21,737 bases of DNA, from the NCBI GenBank assembly GCA_964620345.1, contig CAZUHK010000027.1, positions 1 to 21,737 on the forward strand. The letters run 5' to 3'. The translations under genes and the position numbers were made by a program. The DNA comes from CAZUHK01 sp964620345 (GTDB lineage Bacteria > Planctomycetota > Phycisphaerae > Phycisphaerales > Zrk34). The notes beneath the pieces were generated by a model. It was not told the DNA's origin and made no database searches. It saw only the letters and a list, made by a program, of their open reading frames with translations. Below, piece after piece: positions 6,883-15,168 of the stretch. Numbering within the stretch: the stretch's first letter is position 1; the number at the start of each line of letters is the position of its first letter.

Positions 6883-7890
6883 TCACAGCACGCGATGCGG
6901 ATGCGGGCCGAAGTTGGCGTTGTAGTACTGCGTGATCACGCCGCCGGGGGTGGCGACTTCGTCGAGCGCCTTGCGGTCATCGTCGGTGACTTCGACGTTC
7001 AGCGTGCCCAGGTTGTCTTGGAGTTGCTCCATCGTGCGCGGGCCGATGATCGGGCTGGTCACGCCCGGCTGATGCATGCACCAGGCCAGCGCGAGCTGGC
7101 TGGGCGTGCAGCCCTTGGCCGAAGCGAGTTCTTCGAGCTTCTCGATCACGTCGAACGTCTGATCGTGCACCTTGCGCCATTCGGGGCCCTGCTTGCCGCC
7201 CTGCCAGCGGCCCTCGGCGGACATGTCGTCGCGCTTGTACTTGCCGGTCAGCAGTCCCCCGGCCAGCGGCGACCACGGGATCAGCCCGATACCGAACGTC
7301 TGCGCCATCGGAATCAGCTCGCGCTCGATCCGCCGGTCCAGCAGGTGGTAGGGCGGCTGCTCGCTGACGAAGCGGTTGAGGCCCAGTTCCTTGCTCACCC
7401 ACAGCGACTCGACCACCTGCCACGCCGCGAACGTGCTGCTGCCCAGGTAGCGGACCTTGCCGGCACGGACCAGGTCGTCCAGCGCGCGCAGCGTCTCATC
7501 GATGGCGATCTCCGGCTGGGGGCGGTGAATCTGATACAGATCGATCCAGTCGGTCTGCAAGCGCTTGAGCGACGCCTCGCACTGCTGAATGATGTGCCGT
7601 CGGCTGTTGCCGCGCATGTTCGGGTCGTCGTCGTCCATCCCGCCGTGGACCTTGGTGGCCAGGACGATCTGGTCGCGTTTGCCGTTGCGTTTGAGCGCTT
7701 CGCCGGTGACTTCCTCGCTGCGGCCGCGGCTGTAGACGTTGGCGGTGTCCAGGAAGTTGAGGCCGGCCTCGATGGCGCGGTCGATCATGTCGTACGACGG
7801 CTGCGGCTCGGTCTTGCCGCCGAACATCATGCACCCCAGACAAAGCGGCGAGACCTTCATGCCGGTGCGGCCAAAGTTGCGATATTCCAT
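6883..7890 (-). CDS. Aldo/keto reductase (335 aa)
   Basis: An NADPH-dependent (beta/alpha)8 oxidoreductase that reduces aldehydes or ketones in the cytoplasm. The catalytic tetrad is complete: Asp48 (FLDTANVY), Tyr53, Lys80 (LATKVHG) and His122 (YQIHRP). The cofactor-binding GSS (150-152) and the 'PWSPLAGGLLTGKY' and 'SPIIGPRTMEQLQDNL' segments are those of the YajO/Tas-like or voltage-channel beta-subunit-like subgroup. Its substrate cannot be told. ATG 7890 has GAGGAG (7898-7903) seven bases upstream. It follows the RNA helicase on the same strand after 123 bp that include an inverted-repeat element. Confidence 0.93.
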   Translation of the reverse strand: MEYRNFGRTGMKVSPLCLGCMMFGGKTEPQPSYDMIDRAIEAGLNFLDTANVYSRGRSEEVTGEALKRNGKRDQIVLATKVHGGMDDDDPNMRGNSRRHIIQQCEASLKRLQTDWIDLYQIHRPQPEIAIDETLRALDDLVRAGKVRYLGSSTFAAWQVVESLWVSKELGLNRFVSEQPPYHLLDRRIERELIPMAQTFGIGLIPWSPLAGGLLTGKYKRDDMSAEGRWQGGKQGPEWRKVHDQTFDVIEKLEELASAKGCTPSQLALAWCMHQPGVTSPIIGPRTMEQLQDNLGTLNVEVTDDDRKALDEVATPGGVITQYYNANFGPHPHRVL

Positions 7891-7932
7891 GTGCGAGCTC
7901 CTCGAGGTTTGGCTGACGTCAGGGTCACAAAG

Positions 7933-7996
7933 GACACTAAGGACACGAAGGCCGCAAAGAAAATCTTCTGTGTTTTTTCTTCGTGATCTTCGTGTC
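7933..7996. repeat. Imperfect inverted repeat of GACACGAAG-type units
   Basis: GACACTAAGGACACGAAG (7933-7950) matches the reverse complement of CTTCGTGATCTTCGTGTC (7979-7996) at 15 of 18 positions. The 28-base centre is A- and T-rich (AAAGAAAATC…TGTTTTTTCT). Each arm is itself a near tandem of a nine-base unit (GACACGAAG and variants). Elements of this look, built of CACGAAGGA-like words, recur in intergenic regions of many planctomycetal and verrucomicrobial genomes. It lies between the helicase stop and the aldo/keto reductase start and could fold as a hairpin in their transcript. Confidence 0.7.
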
Positions 7997-8013
7997 TATG
8001 GCATGGTCGTCGT

Positions 8014-9313
8014 CTACCGCCGTCGGCGTTTGACGCGGCCGGGGCGTTTGGGCGGCGGCCCCTTGGGCACCACGCCGCCGGGGAATTTGCCGGGGTCGAG
8101 CGCGACCTCGACNNNNNNNNNNCATCGGTCGGCCGCGGCTGTCGCGGTCCTCGCGCGGCGGGGGGGCGTCGGAATACGCGAAATCCGGGTACTCCAGCTT
8201 CTCGATCAGCACGCCGGTGAGCTTCTCGATCTCCGTCAGCCGCTGGCCCTCTTCGGGCGTGACAAAGCTCCACGCCACGCCGGTGCGACCGGCCCGGGCG
8301 GTGCGGCCGATGCGGTGCACGTACACCTCCGGGTCCTCCGGCAGGTCGTAGTTGATGATGTGCGTGATGCCTCCGACGTCCAGCCCGCGCGACGCCAGGT
8401 CGCTGGCGATCAGCACCTCCAGCTTGCCCTCGCGCAGGCGGCTGATGATGCTGTTGCGCTTGGTCTGGTTCAGGTCGCCGTGAATCTCGAACGCCTCGAT
8501 GCCCTTGTACTTCAGGTGCTTGGTCACGTCGCGGACGGTGACTTTCATGCGGCAGAACACCACGGTAAGCGCCGGGCTTTCGTGCCTGAGCAGGTGCACG
8601 AGCATCCGCCGCTTGTCGTGTTTGGGCACCGGCACGTAGTGCTGGGTGACCTGGCTGACGGTCAGCGATTTGGCGGAGGTGACGATCTTCCGCACGTCGT
8701 CGCCCATGTGGCGCCGGGCGAGGCGTTCGATCTCCTCGCTGATCGTCGCGGAGACGAAGACGGTCTGGTGCTTCTGATTGATGCGGCCGAGGATCTTGCG
8801 GATGTCATCACGGAAGCCGATGTCGAGCATCCGGTCGACCTCGTCGAGCACGACCCAGCGGAGGTTGTCGAACGGCAGCTCGCGGCGCTGATTGAGATCC
8901 ATGACCCGCCCCGGGGTGCCGACGATGATCTGGGCGCCCTGCTTGATGCCCTTGAGCTGCTGGCCGAACGAGGCGCCTCCGGTGATCGGCAACGCGCGGA
9001 TGGGCGTGTGCTTGCCCAGCTCGTTGATCTCGTTGGCGATCTGGATGGCCAGCTCGCGGGTGGGCGCGAGGATGAGGGCCTGGACGGCCTTGTCCGGCTC
9101 GGCCAGGTGCAGCAGGGGCAGGCCGAACGCGGCGGTCTTGCCCGTGCCGGTCTTGGCCTGGCCCAGCACGTCGTGGCCCTCGAGGACCGGGCCGATGAGC
9201 TGGGCCTGGATGTGAGTGGGGTGCTCGAAGCCCGCTTCGGTCAGGCCGCGCATCACGCTGTCGCGCAGGCCCAGATCGGCGAAGCCGACCGTGGAATCGA
9301 AAACATCTTGCAT
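8014..9313 (-). CDS. DEAD-box-family ATP-dependent RNA helicase, interrupted by an assembly gap
   Basis: An RNA-unwinding ATPase of RhlE/CsdA-like build. Visible in order: Q motif (F..HPTHIQ, Gln36), Walker A AKTGTGKT (53-60), PTRELA (84-89), TGG (111-113), TPGR (133-136), motif II DEVD (157-160), SAT (188-190), HGDLNQ (278-283), ASDLASRGLD (303-312) and HRIGRTAR (333-340). Motif II has Val where most members have Ala. ATG 9313 gives the MQDVFDS…FADLGL opening usual for the family; no good ribosome binding site precedes it. After residue 397 ten Ns intervene. On the far side the frame VEVALDPGKFPGGVV…KRRRR followed by TAG (8014-8016) is the natural basic tail, if the true gap is a multiple of three. 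It is divergent from alr. Confidence 0.92.
8113..8122. other. Assembly gap (10 N) in the C-terminal tail of the helicase gene
   Basis: Ten Ns lie between the codons for RGRPM and those for VEVALDPGK on the minus strand. The flanking frames join only if the real gap length is a multiple of three, so ten is a placeholder. Confidence 0.95.
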
Positions 9314-9541
9314 GGGTGTCGCGCGGTGCGCTGGACGGGGCGAACGCTGCGCCGATGGTGTTCGGCCTGGCGCCGGCTTGGGCGGCAGGGCGGGCACGAT
9401 GGGCGGGCAAGTTCGTTCGCCCCGAACGACGGCTAAAGTGCGCCTCCTTGATAATTCACGAGTGAACGGTCAGGATGCAATGTACCGACCCCGCGGGACG
9501 CGGGCAACCAACCCTCACGCGAGGCGGAGCTTCGCCGCACG

Positions 9542-10729
9542 ATGACCCCCACAAGCCGGCTCGAGATCGACCTGGGCGCGCTGGATGAAAACCTTGCGAA
9601 GTTCCGCGCGGCCATCGGTGAGCCATCGCGCGTCTGTGCGGTGGTCAAGGCCGACGGGTACGGCCTGGGCGCGGTGCCCCTGGCCAAGCGGCTGGTCGCC
9701 GGCGGGGTGGCGCTGCTGGCCGTCTACAACCCCGCGGAGGCGCGCGACCTGGCCGCCGCGGCACTGCCCTGCCCCATCCTCATCCTCATGCCCGTCCGCC
9801 AACTCGATCGCACCGACACGCTCTACCGCGCCGCCGTCGCCGATCGTCTGCACCTGACCGTCCATAGCACCGACCAGCTCGAAGCCATCGAAACCATCGG
9901 CCGCACCTTCGGCCACCCCATGCCCGTTCACATCGAGATCGACACCGGCATGTCGCGCGGCGGCATGCCCCCGGACGATGCGGTGGCCGCGATTCGGCGT
10001 TGTGCCCAGCTCCGGTACACGCGGTTGGTCGGCCTGTTCACCCAGCCCGCTTCGGCCGGGATCGACATCGCCGCGACCAATCGCCAGCTTCACCAGCTCG
10101 ACCGCGTGATCGACCAGGCCGGCCAGGCGCTCAGTGACGACGTGCTCATCCACTTCGCCAACACCTACGCGACGCTGCGCGACACGAAGTACCACCGCCG
10201 CATGATCCGCGTGGGCCTGGGGTTGTTCGGCTACGGCGAGTCGGCGATCACCGGCTCGATGAACGGCGGGATCGCGGGCCTGCGGCCGGTCGTGCGGTGG
10301 ATCAGCTCGATCGTGCATCTTCAGCACGTGCCGGTCGGCACCCCGGTGGGCTACCGCGGCACGTTCACCACGTACCGCGACTCGAAGCTGGGCATCGTCC
10401 CGGCCGGTTATGCCGATGGGTATCCCTACGCACTGACCGGCAAGGCGTCGGTGCGCGTGGGCGGTGAGAAGATCGTCGCCCCGGTGCGCGGCGCGGTGAA
10501 CATGGACCAGCTCATCATCGATCTGACCGAGGCGCCCGACGCGACGCTGGGCACGCCGGTGGAGATATACTCGGCCGACGCCGACGCGCCTAACGCACTG
10601 CCCGAGCTGGCCGAGGCGGCGCGGACGCACTGCTACGAGATGCTTTGCCGCCTCAGCCCGCGGGTCACCCGCCGGTACGTGACCAGCGCGACGTCCGGCC
10701 CGGGCGTGGGGCATGTCGCGACGCGCTGA
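9542..10729 (+). CDS. alr: Alanine racemase
   Basis: A PLP enzyme interconverting L- and D-alanine, supplying D-Ala for peptidoglycan. The PLP-binding Lys36 sits in AVVKADGYGLG; Tyr40 follows. Arg139 is in DTGMSRGG, Arg223 in RMIRVGLGLFGYG, the second catalytic base Tyr271 in GTPVGYRGTF, then AGYADGYPY (288-296) and Met321-Asp322 in AVNMDQ. At 395 residues it is slightly longer than usual because of an unconserved tail after about 380. In place of the usual VSYG around the catalytic Tyr it has VGYRG, so a broad-specificity racemase cannot be excluded. ATG 9542 is preceded by GAGGCGGAG about 13 bases upstream, rather distant. It is divergent from the helicase gene. Confidence 0.93.
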   Translation: MTPTSRLEIDLGALDENLAKFRAAIGEPSRVCAVVKADGYGLGAVPLAKRLVAGGVALLAVYNPAEARDLAAAALPCPILILMPVRQLDRTDTLYRAAVADRLHLTVHSTDQLEAIETIGRTFGHPMPVHIEIDTGMSRGGMPPDDAVAAIRRCAQLRYTRLVGLFTQPASAGIDIAATNRQLHQLDRVIDQAGQALSDDVLIHFANTYATLRDTKYHRRMIRVGLGLFGYGESAITGSMNGGIAGLRPVVRWISSIVHLQHVPVGTPVGYRGTFTTYRDSKLGIVPAGYADGYPYALTGKASVRVGGEKIVAPVRGAVNMDQLIIDLTEAPDATLGTPVEIYSADADAPNALPELAEAARTHCYEMLCRLSPRVTRRYVTSATSGPGVGHVATR

Positions 10730-10846
10730 GCGAGCGAAAAGGCCTCGGGCCCCCGCTTGACATGTTGCGGCGCTACGATTCGATCTTCACGGCTTGCGCA
10801 CCCGGCAACGCCAGCGGGGCGAGCGGATTGTCATGGCGAGCTTCGC

Positions 10847-12247
10847 TCACGTCGCCGCGGGCGCGAGCTTGGCCATCATCGCGGCGGTGAAGCTCAGGGC
10901 CAGGAAGAAGCCGCACATGTCGGTCACGGTCGTAAGGATCGGCGAGCTGACCATCGCCGGGTCGAGCTTGAGGCGCTTGAGCAGCAGCGGCAGCACCCCG
11001 CCCAGCGAGACCGCGACGATCGTGTTGACCCCCAGTGCCGCCCCGACCACGACGCCCAGCCACGGGTCGCCCATCCACAGCCACGCGATCAGGCCCAGCA
11101 GCAGGCCCAGGAACAGGCCGTTGATGAGGCCCACCGACGCCTCCTTCCACAGCACGCGCGCCAGCTCGCGCGGACGGATCAGGCCCAGCGTCAGCTCGCG
11201 CATCGAGATCGCCACCGCCTGGTTGCCCGAGCAGCCGGACATGTCGCTGATCATCGGCAGGAACACCGCCAGGGCGATCACCGCCTGGAGCGTGTCCTGG
11301 TAGAAGGCGATGACCGTCGCGGCCAGAATGTTCAGGCCGATGTTCGGCGTCAGCCACGCCAGCCGCCGGCTCGAGCGCAGCCACGTGGGCATTGTGCGAA
11401 ACTCTTCGCCGCCCACGATGCCGCTGAACTTCATGAACATGCTTTGGGCGCGGTTCTCGGCGGCCTGATCCACGTCGCTGCGCTGCACCACGCCCAGCAG
11501 CCCGCCCTCGGCATCGACCACCGGCACGCCGACGAACGAACGTGAATCGAAGAATTGCTCCAACGCCTCCAGCGACATGTCGTCGCTCACGCTGACCGGC
11601 TGGCGGATCATCACTTCTTCGAGCTGACGCTGGCGCGGGGCGAACAGCAGATCGCGCAGCGGCAGCACCCCCAGCAGCAGGCCCCGCGCGTTCACCACGT
11701 AGGCGTATTGCACGGCGTAGTCGGCGTATTCATCGGCCCGGGCGCGCAGGTCGTCGATCACGTCGCCGATCGTCAGATGGTGGTAGTAGGCCAGGAACTC
11801 GGTGACCATCAGCCCGCCGGCGGTCTGCGGGTCGTACTCCGCCAGGCGGCGCGCGGCCGCGGCCTGCCGCGGGTCGAGCTGGCCGAGAATCGCCTCGCTC
11901 TGGCCCTCGGGCATCTCGGCCAGCAGATCGGCCTGGCGGTCGGAACGAAGCTGGCCGATGATCGTCGCCGCCGCCGCGGGCTCGAGCTGCTCGATCAGAT
12001 CCACCGCCTGGGTGATGGTGACGATCTCCATCAGGTCGGCTGCGCGGTCGGGCGGGAGCATCTCCAGCAGCCGGGTCTTGCCCGCTTCGCTCAAGCGCGA
12101 CACGGCCCGGGCCTGCTCCCACGGCGGCAGGTTGTCCAGAAACGTGGTGATCGGCTCGGGATCACCGTCGTCGATCAGCAGCTTCAGCAGCAGCCACGGC
12201 TCATCGAGCGACGGCGAGTCAACGGCGGGGGTGGGCGTGGTATTCAT
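10847..12247 (-). CDS. mgtE: MgtE-family magnesium transporter (466 aa)
   Basis: An inner-membrane Mg2+ channel gated by its cytoplasmic part. Residues 20-145 form the helical MgtE N domain (many 'LPP..A..L' repeats ending in YDP.TAGGLM), 150-262 a CBS pair (VNARGLLLGVLPLRDLL; VPVVDAEGGLLGVV), a plug helix follows, and 300-466 hold five membrane helices. Asp443 in TTVTDMCGF corresponds to the pore Asp of characterised MgtE. The helix-2 region reads SDMSGCSGNQAVAISMREL, a variant of the usual 'GNAGTQ' region. ATG 12247 is chosen because homology begins soon after, although no ribosome binding site is clear. No magnesium riboswitch (M-box) was found upstream, and only 123 bp separate it from the divergent GH3 gene. 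It converges with alr. Confidence 0.94.
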   Translation of the reverse strand: MNTTPTPAVDSPSLDEPWLLLKLLIDDGDPEPITTFLDNLPPWEQARAVSRLSEAGKTRLLEMLPPDRAADLMEIVTITQAVDLIEQLEPAAAATIIGQLRSDRQADLLAEMPEGQSEAILGQLDPRQAAAARRLAEYDPQTAGGLMVTEFLAYYHHLTIGDVIDDLRARADEYADYAVQYAYVVNARGLLLGVLPLRDLLFAPRQRQLEEVMIRQPVSVSDDMSLEALEQFFDSRSFVGVPVVDAEGGLLGVVQRSDVDQAAENRAQSMFMKFSGIVGGEEFRTMPTWLRSSRRLAWLTPNIGLNILAATVIAFYQDTLQAVIALAVFLPMISDMSGCSGNQAVAISMRELTLGLIRPRELARVLWKEASVGLINGLFLGLLLGLIAWLWMGDPWLGVVVGAALGVNTIVAVSLGGVLPLLLKRLKLDPAMVSSPILTTVTDMCGFFLALSFTAAMMAKLAPAAT

Positions 12248-12370
12248 CCGATGAGTGTAAGCGAGCCGGTCAAGCGTCACCGCGCCGCGGCCCCGGTGGA
12301 CGCAGCCGCCACCCATCGATAGATTGCTCAGCGGCCAAATGCGGGGGTACCGATAACCGCGAGGCGATTA

Positions 12371-13936
12371 ATGTGGCGATCGAAGCACCTGCGTCGGCTC
12401 GAACGTGCGCTGGCCGACCCGATCGGCACGCAGGCGAAGCTGCTGCGCGGACTGGTTCGAACGGCGAAAGACACCGAGTTCGGCAAGGCGCACGGCTTTG
12501 CACAGATCGCCGCGGCCGACGACGTGATCGCGGCGTATCAGAAGGCCGTGCCGCTGCACACCGATGGTGATTTCGCCGAGCCGATCGAACGGATGCGCCG
12601 CGGCGAGCCGGACGTGCTGTGGCCCGGCCGGGTGCGCATGTTTGCCAAGACCGCGGGCACGACCGGTCGCGATAAAATCGTGCCGGCCACCATGCGACGT
12701 TTGCGGGAAGGTCATTGGCTGGGCAGAACGATGGTGGCCTGGCACGAGCGTCGAATCGGGCGGCGGCTGCTCACCGGCAAAATCGTGACCAACGGTGCGC
12801 GCCGCTATCCCGACCCCGAGCATCGGGGCAATCTCTACGGCGACATGAGCGGCCTGATCGCGGCCGAGCGGCGTCGGGCGGTCGGCCCGGTCGGTCGAAT
12901 CCTCTTCGACCTGCTCTACATGCCGCTGAGCATTGCTGAAATGAGCGATGTGAACGCACGGATCGGCGCGATCGCGGACTACGCGATCGGTCGCCGCGTT
13001 GGCGCCCTGGGCGGGCTGCCGTCGTGGCTGTTGCTGCTGATCGATCGCGCCATTGAACGACACAACCAACAAGCCAGCCGACCGGTGACCACCGCCGCGG
13101 AAATCTGGCCGAAACTCAACTGCGTGATCACCGGTGGATCGCCGTTGGCCCCTTACCGCGAACCCTTGCGCCGACGCATCGGCAGCGAAGATTGCGTGAT
13201 GTTCGAGTCCTACATGGCCAGCGAGGGCGGCTACGCCTTTCAGGACGACCTGGATGATCCGGGGTTGCTGGTATATCCGTGCGGGTCGGTGTGTTTTGAG
13301 TTCGTGCCGCTGGAAGATTACGGCTCGCCTGACGCGCCGCGGTTCACGCTGGCCGACGTGGAGGAAGGTGTCCAGTACGTGATGCACGTGACGACCAGCG
13401 CCGGGCTGTGGGCGATGAGCGTGGGCGACGTGGTGGAGTTCATCGGGCGCTGGCCGCACCGCCTGCTGATCAAGGGTCGCGTGGCGGAAGTGATCCGCAA
13501 TATCGGGCCCAGGAATATTCGCGGCCCGGAGGTGCGTGAATCGATTCGCGTGGCGGGCGAACAGTCCGGCCTGCGACCGCTGGCGTTTCACGTGACCGTC
13601 GAAGCCGACGATCGGGGCGTGGGCTTCCTGGGCCTGGTGGAGTTCGACGCGGTCGAGCCCGACGTCACGTCCTACGCGGTGGCGGCCGACGCGGCGCTGC
13701 GGCAGCGCAACGAGCATTATGAGGCGGGGCGGTGCGCCGGCAACGTCAAGCCCTGGCGGGTCATCTCGCTGCCGGTCGGCACGTTCCACCGCTGGCAACT
13801 GGCCAATGTGCCCCACCTGACCGCCGAGACCAAGGTGCCGGCGATGAGCGAACAACGCGAATTCGCCGACGCAGTGCTGAAGATGGCGGGAGTGCATCCG
13901 GCGTCACCCTCGACGGCCGGCTCAACCAATGCATAG
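12371..13936 (+). CDS. GH3 auxin-responsive-promoter family protein (adenylating, 521 aa)
   Basis: GH3 proteins belong to the acyl-adenylate-forming (ANL) superfamily. Plant members conjugate amino acids to jasmonate or auxin; the bacterial ones are largely uncharacterised. Visible are the phosphate-binding loop FAKTAGTTGRDKIVP (91-105, Ala95 where plants usually have Ser), VITGGSPLAPYREPL, the YxxSEG-like ESYMASEGG, GDVVEF, and a C-terminal domain with KPWRVISLPVGTFHRW. The length is slightly below the plant enzymes. The phosphate loop suggests ATP use; the acyl and amine partners are unknown. ATG 12371 has GAGG (12361-12364) six bases upstream. It is divergent from mgtE and convergent with pdxJ, so it appears to be a single-gene unit. 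Confidence 0.9.
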   Translation: MWRSKHLRRLERALADPIGTQAKLLRGLVRTAKDTEFGKAHGFAQIAAADDVIAAYQKAVPLHTDGDFAEPIERMRRGEPDVLWPGRVRMFAKTAGTTGRDKIVPATMRRLREGHWLGRTMVAWHERRIGRRLLTGKIVTNGARRYPDPEHRGNLYGDMSGLIAAERRRAVGPVGRILFDLLYMPLSIAEMSDVNARIGAIADYAIGRRVGALGGLPSWLLLLIDRAIERHNQQASRPVTTAAEIWPKLNCVITGGSPLAPYREPLRRRIGSEDCVMFESYMASEGGYAFQDDLDDPGLLVYPCGSVCFEFVPLEDYGSPDAPRFTLADVEEGVQYVMHVTTSAGLWAMSVGDVVEFIGRWPHRLLIKGRVAEVIRNIGPRNIRGPEVRESIRVAGEQSGLRPLAFHVTVEADDRGVGFLGLVEFDAVEPDVTSYAVAADAALRQRNEHYEAGRCAGNVKPWRVISLPVGTFHRWQLANVPHLTAETKVPAMSEQREFADAVLKMAGVHPASPSTAGSTNA

Positions 13937-13957
13937 GTTCCGCCCGTTGGTGGAAGA

Positions 13958-14707
<750 letters not shown>

Positions 14708-14752
14708 GGTTGATCGGTTCATCAGTTAATCAGTAAATCGGTCAATCAGAAC
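14708..14752. repeat. Left array of 8-bp repeats (five units) bounding the four-helix-bundle cassette
   Basis: After GGTTG (14708-14712) come five contiguous octamers: ATCGGTTC, ATCAGTTA, ATCAGTAA, ATCGGTCA and ATCAGAAC (14713-14752), consensus ATCRGTNN. The stop codon of the four-helix-bundle gene lies in the fourth unit, and the array ends directly at the likely start of pdxJ. Confidence 0.8.
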
Positions 14753-15134
14753 CTTCGTTGTCGCGGTTGCGCAAGTAGCGGATGTAACCATTGATGAGGC
14801 GGGTAACGGATCGAGCGTGCTGGCGAAGGTCGTTCAAGTGCTCGGGCTTGAAATACTCCTCATCTTCACAATAACCGATGTCGTCAATCAATTCGTTGGT
14901 GCTGGCTCGAGCGCGATAGAGGTAGCTGATGTTGTGCTTGTAGCTTCGACTGCCGTGGCCCTCGGCGATGTTGTTCGTGACCGAAAGCGCGGCACGACGG
15001 ATTTGGTTCGCGGCGGCATATCTTTCTTCTTCTGGTAGCTGCCGAACCAGCTTCATCATGCGCCGCCGTAGTCGGCATGCTTCCTGGTAAACATCAAGTT
15101 GATCGAACTCCTTTGGCAAAGGTTCCGTCCCCAC
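14742..15134 (-). CDS. Four-helix-bundle protein, S23/IVS family (130 aa)
   Basis: Members of this family (23S rRNA intervening-sequence proteins, relatives of the Avd subunit of diversity-generating retroelements) form pentameric four-helix bundles; most have no known job. Visible are FDQLDVYQEACRL (10-22), LPEEERYAAANQIRRAALSV (33-52) and NNIAEGHGSRS (54-64), then helices through YLYRARASTNELIDDIGYC, the standard order. The start is GTG 15134 with no ribosome binding site, 28 bases after the metG stop, so coupling to metG translation is likely. Its own stop is inside the left repeat array. GC is much lower than in its neighbours. Only this ORF sits between the inverted arrays. There is no rRNA here, so it is not an rRNA intervening sequence at this locus. 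Confidence 0.88.
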   Translation of the reverse strand: MGTEPLPKEFDQLDVYQEACRLRRRMMKLVRQLPEEERYAAANQIRRAALSVTNNIAEGHGSRSYKHNISYLYRARASTNELIDDIGYCEDEEYFKPEHLNDLRQHARSVTRLINGYIRYLRNRDNEGSD

Positions 15135-15139
15135 CCGAA

Positions 15140-15168
15140 CAACTGATGAACCGATTGACCGATCAACC
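15140..15168. repeat. Right array of 8-bp repeats (three units), inverted relative to the left array
   Basis: On the minus strand: GGTTG, then ATCGGTCA, ATCGGTTC, ATCAGTTG. AACTGATGAACCGAT (15141-15155) is a perfect inverted match to 14713-14727. The right array has one additional octamer between this match and the terminal GGTTG. The TGA stop of metG (15163-15165) is formed by GGTTGA at the array's outer end. Confidence 0.8.

Larger units (their letters stand above)
14708..15168. mobile_element. Putative 461-bp insertion cassette with inverted ends and a four-helix-bundle ORF
   Basis: Both ends read inward as GGTTGATCGGT…, continuing with octamer repeats. The terminal 20 bases of the left end match the right end once one extra octamer in the right end is skipped. 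The inside holds only the four-helix-bundle ORF; there is no transposase. Hand-counted GC over 14761-15060 is 164/300 (55%), against 65-78% in three lines of adjacent pdxJ. No target-site duplication is evident. Mobility is inferred, not shown. Confidence 0.45.

Noticed and set aside
7739..9436. A 565-codon plus-strand open frame opposite the helicase and aldo/keto reductase genes
   Set aside because: It is antisense to two well-supported genes, crosses the N block, and has the Ala/Arg/Val/His-rich composition of a shadow frame.
9430..9480. AAGGAGG and TTCACGAGTGAA between helicase and alr as ribosome binding site and operator
   Set aside because: AAGGAGG on the minus strand has no start codon at a usable distance, and the inverted repeat has only five-base arms. 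A divergent promoter surely exists in 9314-9541, but no pair of boxes is good enough to call.
10757..10785. TTGACA at 10760 as a promoter
   Set aside because: No acceptable -10 at 16-18 bases, and it lies between the converging ends of alr and mgtE where no gene would use it.
12368..13897. A 509-codon minus-strand open frame opposite the GH3 gene
   Set aside because: Shadow of GH3: low-complexity His/Arg/Gln composition, no domain recognised, no ribosome binding site.
14742..15134. Diversity-generating retroelement (because of the Avd-like four-helix bundle)
   Set aside because: No reverse transcriptase, template repeat or variable repeat is present in the flanking sequence.
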